Of a stretch of 64,000 nt of DNA, positions 11,791 to 24,424 are shown piece after piece. The position numbers and the translations under genes were made by a program. This DNA comes from Doryteuthis pealeii. Its lineage: Eukaryota; Mollusca; Cephalopoda; Myopsida; Loliginidae. The DNA is taken from positions 144,050,528-144,114,527 of the forward strand of contig CM042139.1 of assembly GCA_023376005.1 (NCBI GenBank), read 5' to 3'. How positions within the stretch are numbered: position 1 is the first letter of the stretch; every line of letters starts with the position of its first letter. The notes under the pieces are model-generated. The model was given only the letters and a program-made list of their open reading frames with translations, made no database searches and was not told the DNA's origin.

Positions 11791-12044
11791 TCAACAATTA
11801 CTGCGTTAAACATGGACCCCTGTTGTTTATTTCCTTAGTGATCATTGAATTACAATCACTTACGATGGAGGTATATTTTGACAGTTGAAAAATGAGGCAT
11901 GATTAAGAGGAACTGGTCTTTCAGCGTTTATTTTTCATCCTCTCTATTCTCCCCATAATTCAATTTCATTTTATGAAAATAAAATGTTATTTGTGTATGA
12001 ACAATTTTACTTGATAAATAAAGTTTTGGAGAAAAAAGGCACAG

Positions 12045-12046
<2 letters not shown>
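11791..12046. other. No recognisable feature
   Basis: No supportable feature. Confidence 0.5.
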
Positions 12047-13794
<1,748 letters not shown>

Positions 13795-13955
13795 CCCATT
13801 TAGCTCAGTCGGTAGAGCATCTGCCTCGAAACCACAAAATTCCGGGTTCGATACCGGTCATCACCAATTCAGTGTATAAATAGCACAGGTTGAATCTGTG
13901 TGGTAGAGAAAGGGGGATGGACAGTAGGCCACTCCACCGACTTCACTTTTACTTA
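13795..13955 (+). mobile_element. SINE-D, clear tRNA-like A and B boxes
   Basis: TTTAGCTCAGTCGGTAGAGC and TTCCGGGTTCGATACCGG lie at tRNA spacing. The body (AATAGCACAGG, TGTGTGGTAGAGAAAGG) and end (GGCCACTCCACCGACTTCAC) match the 110 copy. The anticodon stem does not pair (TCTGC against CCACA) and the acceptor is missing. Confidence 0.7.
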
Positions 13956-14159
13956 CATGATATACGAAAATATGTGTAATTACAATAAAGTTACAAATCT
14001 CAAAAGCTAATCATTTTAAAACATTTTTGTTCGTTTTTGGATAATTTTAATATAAACACATCTTTTTATTCATGTGTTGTTTTATTCAGACTTTACGTAA
14101 ATGTAAATGTGCAAATCTGCCAGTTTTTACATAGACAATGAATTGATTTCTCAATTTCC

Positions 14160-14758
14160 TTATTTAGCCTATAAAAGCAAAGTTCGAAGAAACTAATGGC
14201 CATTTTCTATACTTTAAGAATATAAGCAATTAGGAAATAGCACATATTATTCAGGAACAAACTTTGTGTTACATAGCATTATCCAGGATACAAAAGTAAA
14301 TTTCGATGGGAATAATAGACATTTTCTATACTTTTACAACATAAGCAGTTAGGAAATAACACATACTAACCGAGAAAAAATTGTATTGGGAGGCGCCCAG
14401 TTATCGTTGTAGGAAATGGACACAGTGACACGAATTAAAATTCTGGACGAGGCTGGTTGTATTTCACATAGCGCTAATACGCTTGGTAAAGGCAGACTGG
14501 GCTTAACCTTGGTATGCCAACCGGCTTTGGAGAATAAAAACTGAATTCAAATTTGTAAAGCTTCGTTTAAAAATTGACCTTGTGTCATATCTTGCTTGTG
14601 TGGAGGTGTTTTTAAATACGTGCATACATACAGTTTTATCCACGACACAAAGGCAAAGTCTGATGGGAATAATTGCCATATTTCTACTTTTAGAGTAGAA
14701 GCAATTAGGAAATAATACAGGAACAAAATTTGTGCTATACACAGTCAATTTCAGTTAA
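14160..14758. repeat. Three-copy direct repeat, about 120 bp, split by SINE-A
   Basis: The block with ATTTTCTATACTTTAAGAA, AGCAATTAGGAAATA and GAACAAACTTTGTGTTA recurs at roughly 14160-14285, 14286-14387 and 14635-14758, diverged. The SINE-A at 14388-14625 separates copies two and three. Confidence 0.65.
14388..14625 (+). mobile_element. SINE-A with internal deletion
   Basis: Head (CAGTTATCGTTGTAGGAAAT), B-box region and 3' half are present; the core between GGTAAAGG and CAGACTGGG is missing. Confidence 0.7.
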
Positions 14759-14853
14759 TGAAAATCCAAAAACCGGCCAAATTAATCCCAAAGCAAGTCT
14801 ATTGAATGAAAGACATCCAGATCTGACCAGCAATGTTTAATTAACGTGCTAGG

Positions 14854-14908
14854 TGTAGAATAATCATACTAGTTCAATTACCGTCGAATTGGTAAGACAA
14901 GGCAGCAA
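14854..14908 (+). mobile_element. 5' LTR remnant of gypsy element
   Basis: Starts TGTAGAATAATCATACTAG and matches 16060-16115 with one indel. It is joined directly to integrase sequence, so the rest of the LTR, gag, protease, RT and RNase H are gone. Confidence 0.7.
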
Positions 14909-15840
14909 CAAGCTAAACAACATTCAGCTCACCAAGGTGTAGATGGCATGAAAGCTCGTGCAAATGATTCAGTGTATTGGCCTGGTATGAACGTATAAAG
15001 ATAATTGCCTAGTGTGCACCAGCATCGCCCCATCCCAACCCCGCGAGCCAATCACTTTAACACCAACTTCAGATTGGGCCTTCCAACAAATAGTAATGGA
15101 TATATTTTACGTTGGGCATATTGCATAGCTTGTTTGTGCAGACCGATTCACAGGCTGGATCATTTTATATCACCTAAAACCTGGTCATGCCACCACTCAA
15201 AAATTAGTATCCATTTGTCGGAAACTCTTCCACACTTATGGCGCCCCTGAAGAGCTAAGTAGTGATGGTGGCCCACCTTTCAATTCTGAGCAATTTCAGC
15301 AGTTTCTCAAGTCATGGTGTGTAAAATACAGAAATCATCAGTAGCATACCCTCAATCAAATGGCCGAGCGGAACTCACTGTCAAAACTGCCAAAAGGATA
15401 ATCTATGGTAACACAGGCCCCAGGGTTCACTAGACAACAATAGTGTTGCCCAAGCAATCCTCCAATACCGCAATAGCCCCATTCAAGGCATCGGCCTATT
15501 CCCAGCATAGTTGCTGCTCCACCGTCGGCTCCGGGATTCGATGCTATTGAGACCCATCCTCTACAAACCACATACTGAATGGATAGCCGCGGCACAACGT
15601 CAAGAGGAGAGCTTACGTCAACGGAACGTCCTACTGTCAGAAAGATACAATAGGCACACACAGAGTCTTGGCCTGCTACAGAATAGTGACAAAGTAGCCA
15701 TCCAAAACCACTACATGGACCACTACATGCACAGTCATAGTTCTCCCGCATCGGCAATACCGGGTCCGAGTGGACGGATCGGGTAGGATCACACTCAGAA
15801 ACCGCCGCTTCCTGAAAAAGCTGATCACAAAACCCAACCC
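14909..15840 (+). pseudogene. Ty3/gypsy integrase, broken
   Basis: Reading across frame changes: an H2C2 zinc-binding start (HSAHQG near 14925, YWPGM near 14979), then the DDE core with first aspartate in VMDIF near 15095, second in SSDGGPPF near 15262, and the glutamate in PQSNGRAEL near 15351-15377. Downstream follow ILQYRNSPIQGIG near 15455 and RVDGSGRITLRNRRF near 15764-15810, as in the C-terminal part of gypsy polyproteins. Frameshifts and an in-frame stop make it inactive. The DDE domain normally inserts the cDNA into the host chromosome. It is a pol remnant of an LTR retrotransposon, not a host gene. Confidence 0.85.
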
Positions 15841-16036
15841 CACACCAATGCCTAGTGATATGCTTGATCCCATTGGCTCCAACTCTAACACCCCACACTT
15901 CAACACTAGGAATCTGGCCTTGCCCAATTTCACTCTGCCCCCTAAAATACCCCGTGCATTGTCAAGATTGCTCACCTGTAATCAGCCTGGCCGAAAGGAA
16001 CTAATTTCTCCTCAAAGGCCAATACGCTCGCGCATT

Positions 16037-16059
16037 GGGAGAGGGGGAGGATGGGGAGA
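16037..16059 (+). other. Polypurine tract of gypsy element
   Basis: A 23-base purine-rich run with a single T lies immediately before the TGTAGAATAATC start of the 3' LTR, the place where plus-strand priming occurs. Confidence 0.7.
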
Positions 16060-16330
16060 TGTAGAATAATCATACTAGTTCCAATTACCGTCGAATTGGT
16101 AAGACAAGGCAGCAATCAGTCGTAACTTAATACGAAACTGTTTTGCTGCAAAGACTACTGCAAAATGGCAGGTTATTTATGAAGCCAAGAACAAATGCAT
16201 AAGTAGACTATTCTGGATTCCCATAAGTACCAGTAGCGCGAGCTGACTTTCAGTCCAAATCTACTTTCTAACTAACAGTCCCTCTGACTGCGCCTATCCA
16301 ACTACCATTTCATATATTTGTCATGAGATA
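16060..16330 (+). mobile_element. 3' LTR, right end uncertain
   Basis: Begins TGTAGAATAATCATACTAG right after the polypurine tract. The first 56 bases recur at 14854. I could not fix the 3' boundary or a target-site duplication; 16330 is approximate. Confidence 0.6.
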
Positions 16331-16749
16331 GTAACAAACGTCTTTTAATTGTATAGTATTGGTTTTAAAGCATCGTATTAGTTGCTTATCATCAAGAAAA
16401 GGCGACTTGGAAAATAAAGAGAAATAGAAATAAAGAAAAATGAAAAAAATTATCATCTGCAATTCCTGGACTGACAGCATCAATAGAATATGGAGATTTG
16501 TGAGCGCATATCTCTATTCCAATTGAAAGCTGAAAATGAGATCATATCTGTGGTAAACATATATGCAAACACACTTAAACTATTACAAGGAAAACAAAAA
16601 CCGAAAATGGAAATGAGTTCTGCTAGAACCTGAGAAAAACCCTGAAGAAAGTTGATACAGAATTGTACATAACACTAATCACAAACGAGTGGAGAACCTA
16701 TAAAGCTAGAGAATATTTGGTAAACAGCATTACAATAATTGGAGGGGGG
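16331..16749. other. No recognisable feature
   Basis: A-rich sequence without supportable features. Confidence 0.5.
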
Positions 16750-17130
16750 CATCATCTTCTGCTGATGTTATTCCTTTCTTTCTTAATCATCAGGAAATTT
16801 TAGTGGTCGATTCTATCTGATTTCCAATCCGTTCAGTCATTTTTCCAATCCCTTGGGGAATGTTCTAAGCACACCCACTACAATTGGGATTACAACTCTC
16901 TGGCAAGACCCAGTTATTTGTTTATCTTTTTGTTTTCTTTCATTTTCACTGTGGTCCACTGGAACAGCAAAATCCACTAGATGATGCGTTCTTTTTTATT
17001 TTTGTTAATTAACAATAGGACTGGTCTTCTAGCCGAGATTATAACGATCCGTTTGTATAAAAAATCCTAAATAATTCTACGGGTTTCATTTTTAGAACTG
17101 ATTGTTTTTGTGAACATACTATTTGTCAAC
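16750..17130 (-). pseudogene. LINE ORF 3' fragment
   Basis: Minus-strand translation across frameshifts gives ARRPVLLLINKNK, then KMKENKKINK, LGLARE and IPIVVGVL, the same order as in 52610-53622. This is the C-terminal region of a non-LTR retrotransposon polyprotein with an RPD-type endonuclease motif. Several stops and frameshifts. The next fragment (17134-17440) lies directly upstream in the same orientation. Confidence 0.65.
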
Positions 17131-17133
17131 ATT

Positions 17134-17440
17134 TATTATTATTATTATTAGTTTTTCACACCTGTTGTAGCCGGTGGTTCACTGGAGACTCAGTGACAGC
17201 AAGTATCCTCAGGTCTCCAGGACTCTTCTGAATATTCTAGCATATCTTAACAATGCTGTAGTTTGGATGGTTTTGATTCCTCCTGATTTCCGATTCACCC
17301 AAATTCTTTTCCAGATTTTTAGGGACCGTTCCAAAGGCACCAATTACAATTGGTACGATCTTCACTTCCCTGTTCCAGTTTTCTCAGTTCTCTGGCAAGG
17401 TCCAAGTATTTGTTCATCTTTTCGCTTTCTTTCACTTGGT
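17134..17440 (-). pseudogene. LINE ORF 3' fragment with (AAT)n tail
   Basis: Minus-strand KMNKYLDLARELRKLE, the final ILEYSEES-like segment in another frame and a stop just before GGTGTGAAAA and (AAT)n (17134-17165). Same 3' end as the fragment at 53666-54095. Confidence 0.7.
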
Positions 17441-17627
17441 GATGTGAAACTAATTTACTTAAAAATCATAATACAAATTATCTATCGTAAGAATAATTAC
17501 TTGAAACTAGGGTTGTTTGAAAAATATTAGATAGTAATATCGGCTGGATTTTTTTAGATGAGGTTTCATAATTTGAATTATATTTGTCGAACTTTTGTCC
17601 TCATCTTTATTGTTATACACCAAGTTT
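17441..17627. other. No recognisable feature
   Basis: Contains ATTACTTGAAACTAGG-like words reminiscent of the Repeat X long tail, too short to call. Confidence 0.4.
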
Positions 17628-17873
17628 CGGCCAATTATACACCTGACGCAACGGATATAAGGTTTTAGTTAATACAGTTCTAAGTGACAATAATCTGTAG
17701 GTTGTGAGTTCAATTCTGACTACAATCTACCCCAGTGATTCAAATAAATGTTTCGATTCGAAGTTCCGTTAAGGCTCCCGATTAGGACATGAACGATTCC
17801 AAGTTTGACATAAAGGTTCCTAAATTCGACAAGAAACACCCGAATAAGACCGGAGTGCACATCGGGTGGAACG

Positions 17874-17931
<58 letters not shown>

Positions 17932-17975
17932 ATAATGATAGATATGAGGTCAACAGTCGGAAATATCTAAATAAT
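17628..17975 (+). mobile_element. SINE-E carrying an expanded (TA)n
   Basis: ACGCAACGGATATAAGG, CAGTTCTAAGTGACAATAAT, GTGAGTTCAATTCTGAC and the body GGCTCCCGATTAGGACATGA match 45247-45590. Where the other copy has a short GTGTATATGATAATAAAG, this copy has (TA)n from 17875 to 17926, then resumes with GATATGAGG and AAATATCTAAATAAT. Confidence 0.7.
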
Positions 17976-18790
17976 AGCAAGCAGTAATGTTTTCAAGTAA
18001 CTATTACAATCTAAACATTAAATCCAAATAACCAACAATAAAATTTAGCTATGTGCATTTTGGACAAAGATGCAACTCAAAGATGAAAATAGCTAAAAGT
18101 TGTCTGTTTTAAGACTTTGCGAATTTTGTTTGGTGGATTATATTAAACAATGAAAAAAAAAAACAACACCCAATCTTTTTGTTTGCCAAGACATCCAGAC
18201 AGATGATTATTAGATTAAATCAAATATACTGATCCTGAATCTGTTCTCAGAATTGTCCACCATGTTTTGTGAATATGTGCATAGTTATACATTAACAGTA
18301 CTGGCATAGATATGCGCCGTCCATCGGATAGAAGTATTTTCAAGTTAAAATATGTCATTTAGAAAGAAACTAAATAAGAAAGCATGATGTAACAAGATTT
18401 AATTTAATTTCTATATAAAATTATGCATAGGATTGCTTTTAATAAATTTTAGAATAAAACAATAAGATTAGAAATCAATAAAACTAAGTAATTATTTATT
18501 AAACTGTTTTATTAAAATCAGCATGCAAAATATCCACAACTTTTTTCTTAGTGAGCACGCACTGTAGGATTTTAAACACATTAATAACATTAGCTGCGTT
18601 GAATCAAAGCGAGACATCGTTATTAAATAATCGGATTAACGTAAATAGTGTGAACTGAATAAATAAAAAAAATACTTTATATTCGATATCTTTAAGATTT
18701 CTTTGAAGCATTGCTATTATACTAGTGCATTGAGATGGTTGCATATTGCTGGAACTAGCAGTAGGCACTCATCACAACTGACTTTGTTAT
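17976..18790. other. No recognisable feature
   Basis: AT-rich, no supportable feature. Confidence 0.5.
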
Positions 18791-18833
18791 GTGATGAACA
18801 TGTTAAGAGGCTCCCTCTTAACATGTTCATCAC
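18791..18833. repeat. Perfect palindrome, 20-bp arms, 3-base loop
   Basis: GTGATGAACATGTTAAGAGG (18791-18810) is exactly complementary to 18814-18833 with loop CTC. No U-run follows, so a bacterial-type terminator reading does not apply. Confidence 0.9.
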
Positions 18834-18857
18834 TTATGTAATCTAGATCCACTAGAA

Positions 18858-19000
18858 TTGCAAGAGTTATCGTCGTAGGATATGGAGACGGGGAAACGAA
18901 TTCAAATCAGGGACGAGGCCGTTTGCATTTCATATAGTGCTAATACCACTGGGAAAGTTATACATCCAACTATAGATAGTAAAGCAGACTGTACTGTGGT
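18858..19000 (+). mobile_element. SINE-A 5' half
   Basis: TTATCGTCGTAGGATATGG, GAATTCAAATCAGGGACGAG and the start of the core. Confidence 0.7.
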
Positions 19001-19127
19001 GGAAAGGTTGGTATCACGGAGATTTTCAGTGCGAACTTAGTTTATTTTTTTTATTTTTTAAAAATCAAACCTTTTTTTCTTCATGCAATCATCGTAGCAA
19101 GAAATGGCAAATAAAAAGGCAGCAAAA

Positions 19128-19325
19128 CCGATCGTCCTTGGGAAATGTATCAATCCAACTATTCTCCTTCCAGCTATGGGTAAATAGGACAGGTTGGGCT
19201 CTTTAACCTTGGTTGTGCAACGAGTATAGGTGAAGGAAATTTCGGAATTCAAACCTGTTAAACCTCGCTTAAGAAATTGACCATGTGTGACATAGTGTTC
19301 TTTCGGAGGGGTTGGTAAATATATG
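19128..19325 (+). mobile_element. SINE-A core and 3' half
   Basis: CCTTGGGAAATGTATCAATC, CAGCTATGGGTAAATAGG, GGCTCTTTAACCTTGGTTG and GGGGTTGGTAAATATATG. Lies 3' of the previous fragment; a double insertion or a rearranged single copy are both possible. Confidence 0.75.
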
Positions 19326-20918
19326 ATAAATATTAGTATTAATAGATCTGCCAGATCATTTATACGTGTTGTTATTGGGTGAGCTTTTAAGACGAATACC
19401 AGATATTTCAAAGTGTGGTTTAAGAGATATTCACCATCTTATTATGAAAACTATGCTGATCTAATAAGCAATATGTTAACAATGCAACACAGAATGAAAT
19501 GTATTTGTTCACCAGGATGATTAATTAATAATAAGTAGAAATTAAAGCAACGGTAAAACTAATAAGAGAAAATAAAGCTGAATAAAATTATAAATCCTCT
19601 TAAGCCTGGATATTAATTATTCTCCAACAACAAATTAGTTATGGGATTATAATTCCATTGGAGCTGTATGATTTAGAAAATAACAAAACCGTATCCCACA
19701 ATTTAACGTCTATTAGGAAGTCATAGGCCGATACTGACAGGGTAACGGCCATATTGAAATTTTATCTATGAAATAGAATAAAACGAACATTTTTCCAAGC
19801 TGTAAGCCGTGTTAGTACTACTGAACGGTTGCACGACGTGGAAAACTACCGAATATTTTTTTTTATGAAGACTAGGTTGCCATAGAAAGATCATTTAAAA
19901 AATGAAAATAAAAGAATTAATAACTGTGTTTGCTTCTGGCTCCAAAGCAATGTGGTTTTGACGAAAAGTCAATTTATTTCTAATATATCACAATCCCTTC
20001 ACAAATACACATTTTACAAATGTTAATATAAAAAACAACATTTTAGCCAATTATATATATACATATATATATATAAACAACACTAAATGTGAAATTTAGA
20101 TATCTCTTATTTTGCCAAACCAATATGAGCTGATAAGAAAGGTCTAAAATTTGTCATATTATCATAACAATTATGTACTTTCATTATGTCATTTGGTACC
20201 TAAATAATGAGAATGGAATCGTCAGTCTTCCTATAGATAATGTATGACAAAACCAACGATATCTTACAGGACTTGCTAATTCAACCTAGCAATTGCCAAT
20301 TATTCTGTTCACCTTGTATCTTTGCTTTTCCTTATCTTTAATACTCGTTGTGTTTCTTCCTATCAGTTCTATGTTAAAACATGATTCACCATTTATACAC
20401 ATATGTATATTCCTTGTGTTTTGATTTTTAAATACAAAACAATCACTATGTACGTCTTTAAAACTATATTTTCCAATGTATTTATTTTAAATTCAAAGCA
20501 AAAACGTAGAATGAATTCAAAACTATTTAGGATGTGTTCTTGTTCCTTTTTCATGTGTGTGCTTGCTTCTTCTCATTGTAGAACTTGGGTACGTTTATGT
20601 TCAGGTTCACAACAATGATCTACATGCTTTTAGATACTACTTTCTCACTCACCCACATCCCAACCTTTCATTAATATATATTCTACTACCGTTTACAATC
20701 AAATTAACATAATGTACATACACTTTTTGTCATTTAGACATCTTTTCATACGTAATGGCACAATTACTAAAATGGGGACTTTTAGTCCTTATTTTTCTAA
20801 TTCAGGTATCATTGGGGAACGAAAGAAGTTTTGGTTTACGGACCAGGTTTTTTACCGCTCTTTTAATCTAGAGAATTGATAACAAATTTCATTTTAATAT
20901 TTGAATGATGTTTTTGCA
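19326..20918. other. No recognisable feature
   Basis: AT-rich. The stretch near 19500-19630 (AATCCTCTTAAGCCTGGATA) recurs near 27480-27610, so part is a dispersed repeat of unknown kind. No gene seen. Confidence 0.45.
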
Positions 20919-20942
20919 AAAAAAAAAAAAAAAAAAAAAAAA
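20919..20942. repeat. Poly(A) tract
   Basis: About 24 consecutive A. Confidence 0.9.
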
Positions 20943-21057
20943 GAAAAAGCACCATCCTTATATTTTGATTTCAAATTAAAAATTAAAATGTGGAATGATT
21001 TTAAAATTATTTGGTATGTGGCCTTGCATATTCTTTATATGCATGTTCTGACTTTTA

Positions 21058-21297
21058 GGGAGACTCCGCGGCGTAGTGACTAACGTATTGGACTGTGACA
21101 TCGTAGTAAGCGGGATCGAACTGCAGGCGTGCTACTACGTTCACTTTCAGATTATTACTTTTGGAAAAGGTATGAATCCCCCTATTCTCTCAGCTATAGG
21201 TTAAATGGTACCACTATAATCCTTGCACGCGGATTGCTTTGGCATTAAATAACCAACAAAAATTGATATGCCATTAAAACAAAGAAACCAAACCAAG
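21058..21297 (+). mobile_element. SINE-B
   Basis: tRNA-like head (CGGCGTAGTGACTAACG), B box GGGATCGAACTGC, the core shared with SINE-A (GGAAAAGGTATGAATCC, CAGCTATAGGTTAAATGG) and the tail GGCATTAAATAACCAAC with GATATGCCATTAAAAC. Confidence 0.8.
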
Positions 21298-21805
21298 TCG
21301 GAATTTTTAGAAATTGGTTTTGCTCATGACCTGTAGCTGTGGTAGATTCGAGAATATTCTGACCCAAACATTGCAATCAAAACAACAGAAGTATTATTCT
21401 GATTGATTTGTAGAATAACAACACTGCCGAAATTCAGAATTTCCGTTCTTACATCAGAAATAAGTCCGTAGATTTCGAAATCAGATAACTACTTGAAAAG
21501 GATATTTGTCAAGATCTGCTAAAGTGTTTTTTTCAGATATACGTTAACTCTTCACAAATGTGTATACGCATACATACAAGTGTGGAAACTACTGCTAAAA
21601 ACTCCAGCCCCATAAGACATCTGGAAGGTTTTTGGTTAAGTCTATGTAAACTCAGTGAGACAAACAGCAATACATTTGCTACAACTGAAGTCACTTTCAG
21701 TTCTGAACAGCAAGTTGTTTCAACCAGAGAAATCTGACACCAAACAATATTCAGTTCTTCAACCACCCTGGATTGCAATTCTCGGGACTAGACCTGCAAA
21801 GGGGG
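21298..21805. other. No recognisable feature
   Basis: Between two SINE-B copies; nothing supportable. Confidence 0.5.
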
Positions 21806-22020
21806 TCCCCGTGGCGTATTGGCTAACGTGCTGGACTACGAAATCGTAGTAAGCGAGTTCGAAATCCAGTCGTCCATTTTTAGGTTTATACCCTTGAGAA
21901 AGATATGAAGCCCTTTATATCCCCGGTTATGGGTTAAATAGTACCATTATTGTTCTACAAGAATTGTTTTGGCATCAAATAACCAACAAAATCTGATATG
22001 ACATTAAACAAGTGAACCGA
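21806..22020 (+). mobile_element. SINE-B
   Basis: GTGGCGTATTGGCTAACGTG, GCGAGTTCGAAATCC, CTTGAGAAAGATATGAAG, CATCAAATAACCAAC and GATATGACATTAAAC. Second copy in the same orientation 750 bases downstream. Confidence 0.8.
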
Positions 22021-22363
22021 AACCAAATCTGCAAACTCTCATACGTATGTATCTCATGGTTAGCAAGTTTAGCTGATCAATTTATACTGAACCGCGTGCT
22101 AGAACCTTGATGGATTCCCCATACTTTGCGACCTTGTGTCACATCCTAATATACTGCTGCGCTAACTCGGCGTAAACAATATGGGGGAGGTTGATTTTTT
22201 TTGTGATTGCAAATTGAAACCCTATCTTGAAAATATACCCCCCTAAACATCAAAAAATTACAATAAAATCACGTGTAGTACAGCTAATGTACGTATATAT
22301 TAATATAGTCTGCTATTTTTTATATATAAAGAGTGCGCATTATCTGTGATACAGCATATATTA
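22021..22363. other. No gene; repeat-like fragment at 22270-22360
   Basis: AATATAGTCTGCTATTTTT and ACAGCATATATTA resemble the unit at 43188-43319. Confidence 0.35.
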
Positions 22364-23304
22364 GGATGGCCCAAAATTCGTCTGCTTGTGACAGATTTTT
22401 TGTTTTAAAAACGAATTAAAATTAATTAAATCGATTATTTAAGGTCAAACTTTTGTCTAAAACGATAAAAATCGGTCAATTTCTATCGCTTTCGGTCTGA
22501 GACGCTGGTTTAAAATGGCTTTTGTTTTACAAATTTAATGTAACATTTGCGATTGCAAAATAATTTATAAAAAATCAGGGAATAATCCGATTTTAATTAA
22601 ATTTTCAGTATTGATTTATCAATTAATGAATTTTATAATGCAACAGTTATTTTATTCCAAAACTAAGTATTTATGCTATGAAAAATGAATGTATAAAATT
22701 CCTTTAAAATATGAAAAGCCAGATGTTAAGTTTAAAATGTTATATTTCTAAATTCTAAAAATAAATATCCATTTAATGCAAACCTTATTTTAGTCAATCA
22801 AAGTATATGTTTTGAAGAAAAACAATTGAAAATGTAGCCCCCCCCCACCGTTTTAAGCAGAAAAATATCGATGTATATTTTTTTCTTTTATAAGATAATA
22901 GCCAATTAAATAATTATTGAAATGAGTAAAAAAGAAATCTAAAAAAAAAATGTTATTTATGTTTTTTTTACATTTTATTTTCCGATTTTCGGTACTTATT
23001 TTCCCATAATATTTTTTTTTCTATTTATAACTTTGGTCTTTTATCTCTTTATTTATACTGTAATTAGTACAGAAAATGACCAACTCGCAAAAATGTTACG
23101 CCCCCAACATAGGGTCCCCCCAAAAAAATTAAGTGACCTGAAAAAAAAATGAGAAAGTTTGGAAATAAATTAAATAATGCATTATAAAGATCATTCTTTG
23201 GTAAATAAACACTGAACATTTCATTAAAATCCGATAATTCCCTGATTTTTGGTAAATTATTTCATTTTGTCAAAAACGCATTTTACGTCAATTTTGGGCC
23301 TCCA
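22364..23304. mobile_element. Candidate 941-bp TIR element, TA target site
   Basis: GGATGGCCCAAAATTCGTC at the left end and, read inward on the other strand, TGGAGGCCCAAAATTGACG at the right end; both flanked by TA. Interior is AT-rich and non-coding. This fits a non-autonomous Tc1/mariner-type element, but other TIR families are possible. Confidence 0.5.
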
Positions 23305-23319
23305 TAGTATATATATCTA

Positions 23320-23459
23320 TAAGTTAGGATAGTGTAGAGAGAATGGTGCTAAGATAGAGTTAATGACTCAGTTTCTCGCCTATGCGATCATCGAACGAAA
23401 ACCTGAACTGACAGTCACTAAGCGCGATTAACTATATGTGTACGCTATCCTTACTATTA
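23320..23459. mobile_element. MITE-M, short copy
   Basis: Left TAAGTTAGGATAGTGTAGAG and right GTACGCTATCCTTACTATTA are inverted relatives of the ends of 42895-43187. Confidence 0.6.
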
Positions 23460-23533
23460 TATATTTCGAATTATGATGACCTAATTTTAAGGCAAATAAG
23501 AAGGCTATAACAAGTCTTAAAATATAACAAAAG

Positions 23534-23822
23534 GCGGTCTTGGCTCAACGGTTTCATCGTAGCAAATGGAATCGGCAACTCGAGTTCAAATCCTAGACAC
23601 GGCCTTTTGGATTTTCTTTCACGCTAATGCCCTTGGAAAAGCCATATATTCATCTGTTCTCCCATCTGCTAGGGGTAAATAGTAGGACAGATTCATTGTT
23701 TAGCCTTGGTATGGCTAATGGTCTATGAGAAGGAAAACTGAATTCAAACCTATTAAACTCCTCATTAAAACAGATGTGTTATATCCTATTCGTGCTGAGT
23801 GGTTGGTAAATACATATATAGT
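23534..23822 (+). mobile_element. SINE-A, near full length
   Basis: GAGTTCAAATCCTAGACACG, CCCTTGGAAAAGCCATATAT, GGGGTAAATAGTAGGACAG and GTGGTTGGTAAATACATATA. The A box is degraded. Confidence 0.8.
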
Positions 23823-24221
23823 GCTGTGATATGATTTATCTATTAGATGAAAGGTTAAATAAAAAGATACGTGTTGGGATTTGGTTCAGTGTGTTTTAAG
23901 AGACCAGCTGGAAAACTACTTTTCTGTCATGAACACGTTTACTGTTTGCATTGTAATAAGATCCATCTGTCAGATTTACATTGTCCTTCCAAAACAAAGC
24001 ATAATCAGAAGCTTAGATTCAGTTTCTTATCTTTATTTACCGTCTCTTTATCACTCCAGAATAGTACACATTCCAGTCAGTATCAAATCACCATCATCAT
24101 TTTCATCATCAATACCATTGAATAACTAAACAGAACCACTTTCTTATCAAGATTTCATCATTAACCCAATACCTGCCATTCTGTCAGCAGAGTCTAAAAT
24201 GCTCTCACTGTATCCTCTGCA
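23823..24221. other. No recognisable feature
   Basis: Two overlapping short open frames near 23871-24129 show no domain; treated as chance. Confidence 0.45.
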
Positions 24222-24410
24222 GAGTGGTGAGACAATATAAAAAGATGTCCTTAGTATATCACTAAACTGAATCTGGTTGGGAGAGACTAGTGTGGAGTTC
24301 TCTCTTTGTTACCATTACTCATAGGTCGATCGACACGAGGTGGTCCTCTCTATGGGTCAAATAGATGTTTGAAAATTATAAGTATTAGATAGGAATACTA
24401 TATTTTATAA
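24222..24410 (+). mobile_element. Repeat X, short form, truncated
   Basis: CACTAAACTGAATCTGG, ACCATTACTCATAGGTCGA and CTATGGGTCAAATAGATG. Confidence 0.6.
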
Positions 24411-24424
24411 TGCTGCCGGTCACA

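Noticed and set aside
13801..13867. Possible tRNA gene
   Set aside because: A and B boxes are good but anticodon and acceptor stems do not pair, and the body continues as SINE-D.
15331..15340. CTGATGA on the minus strand in the integrase remnant
   Set aside because: Part of the retroelement coding sequence; no stems around it.
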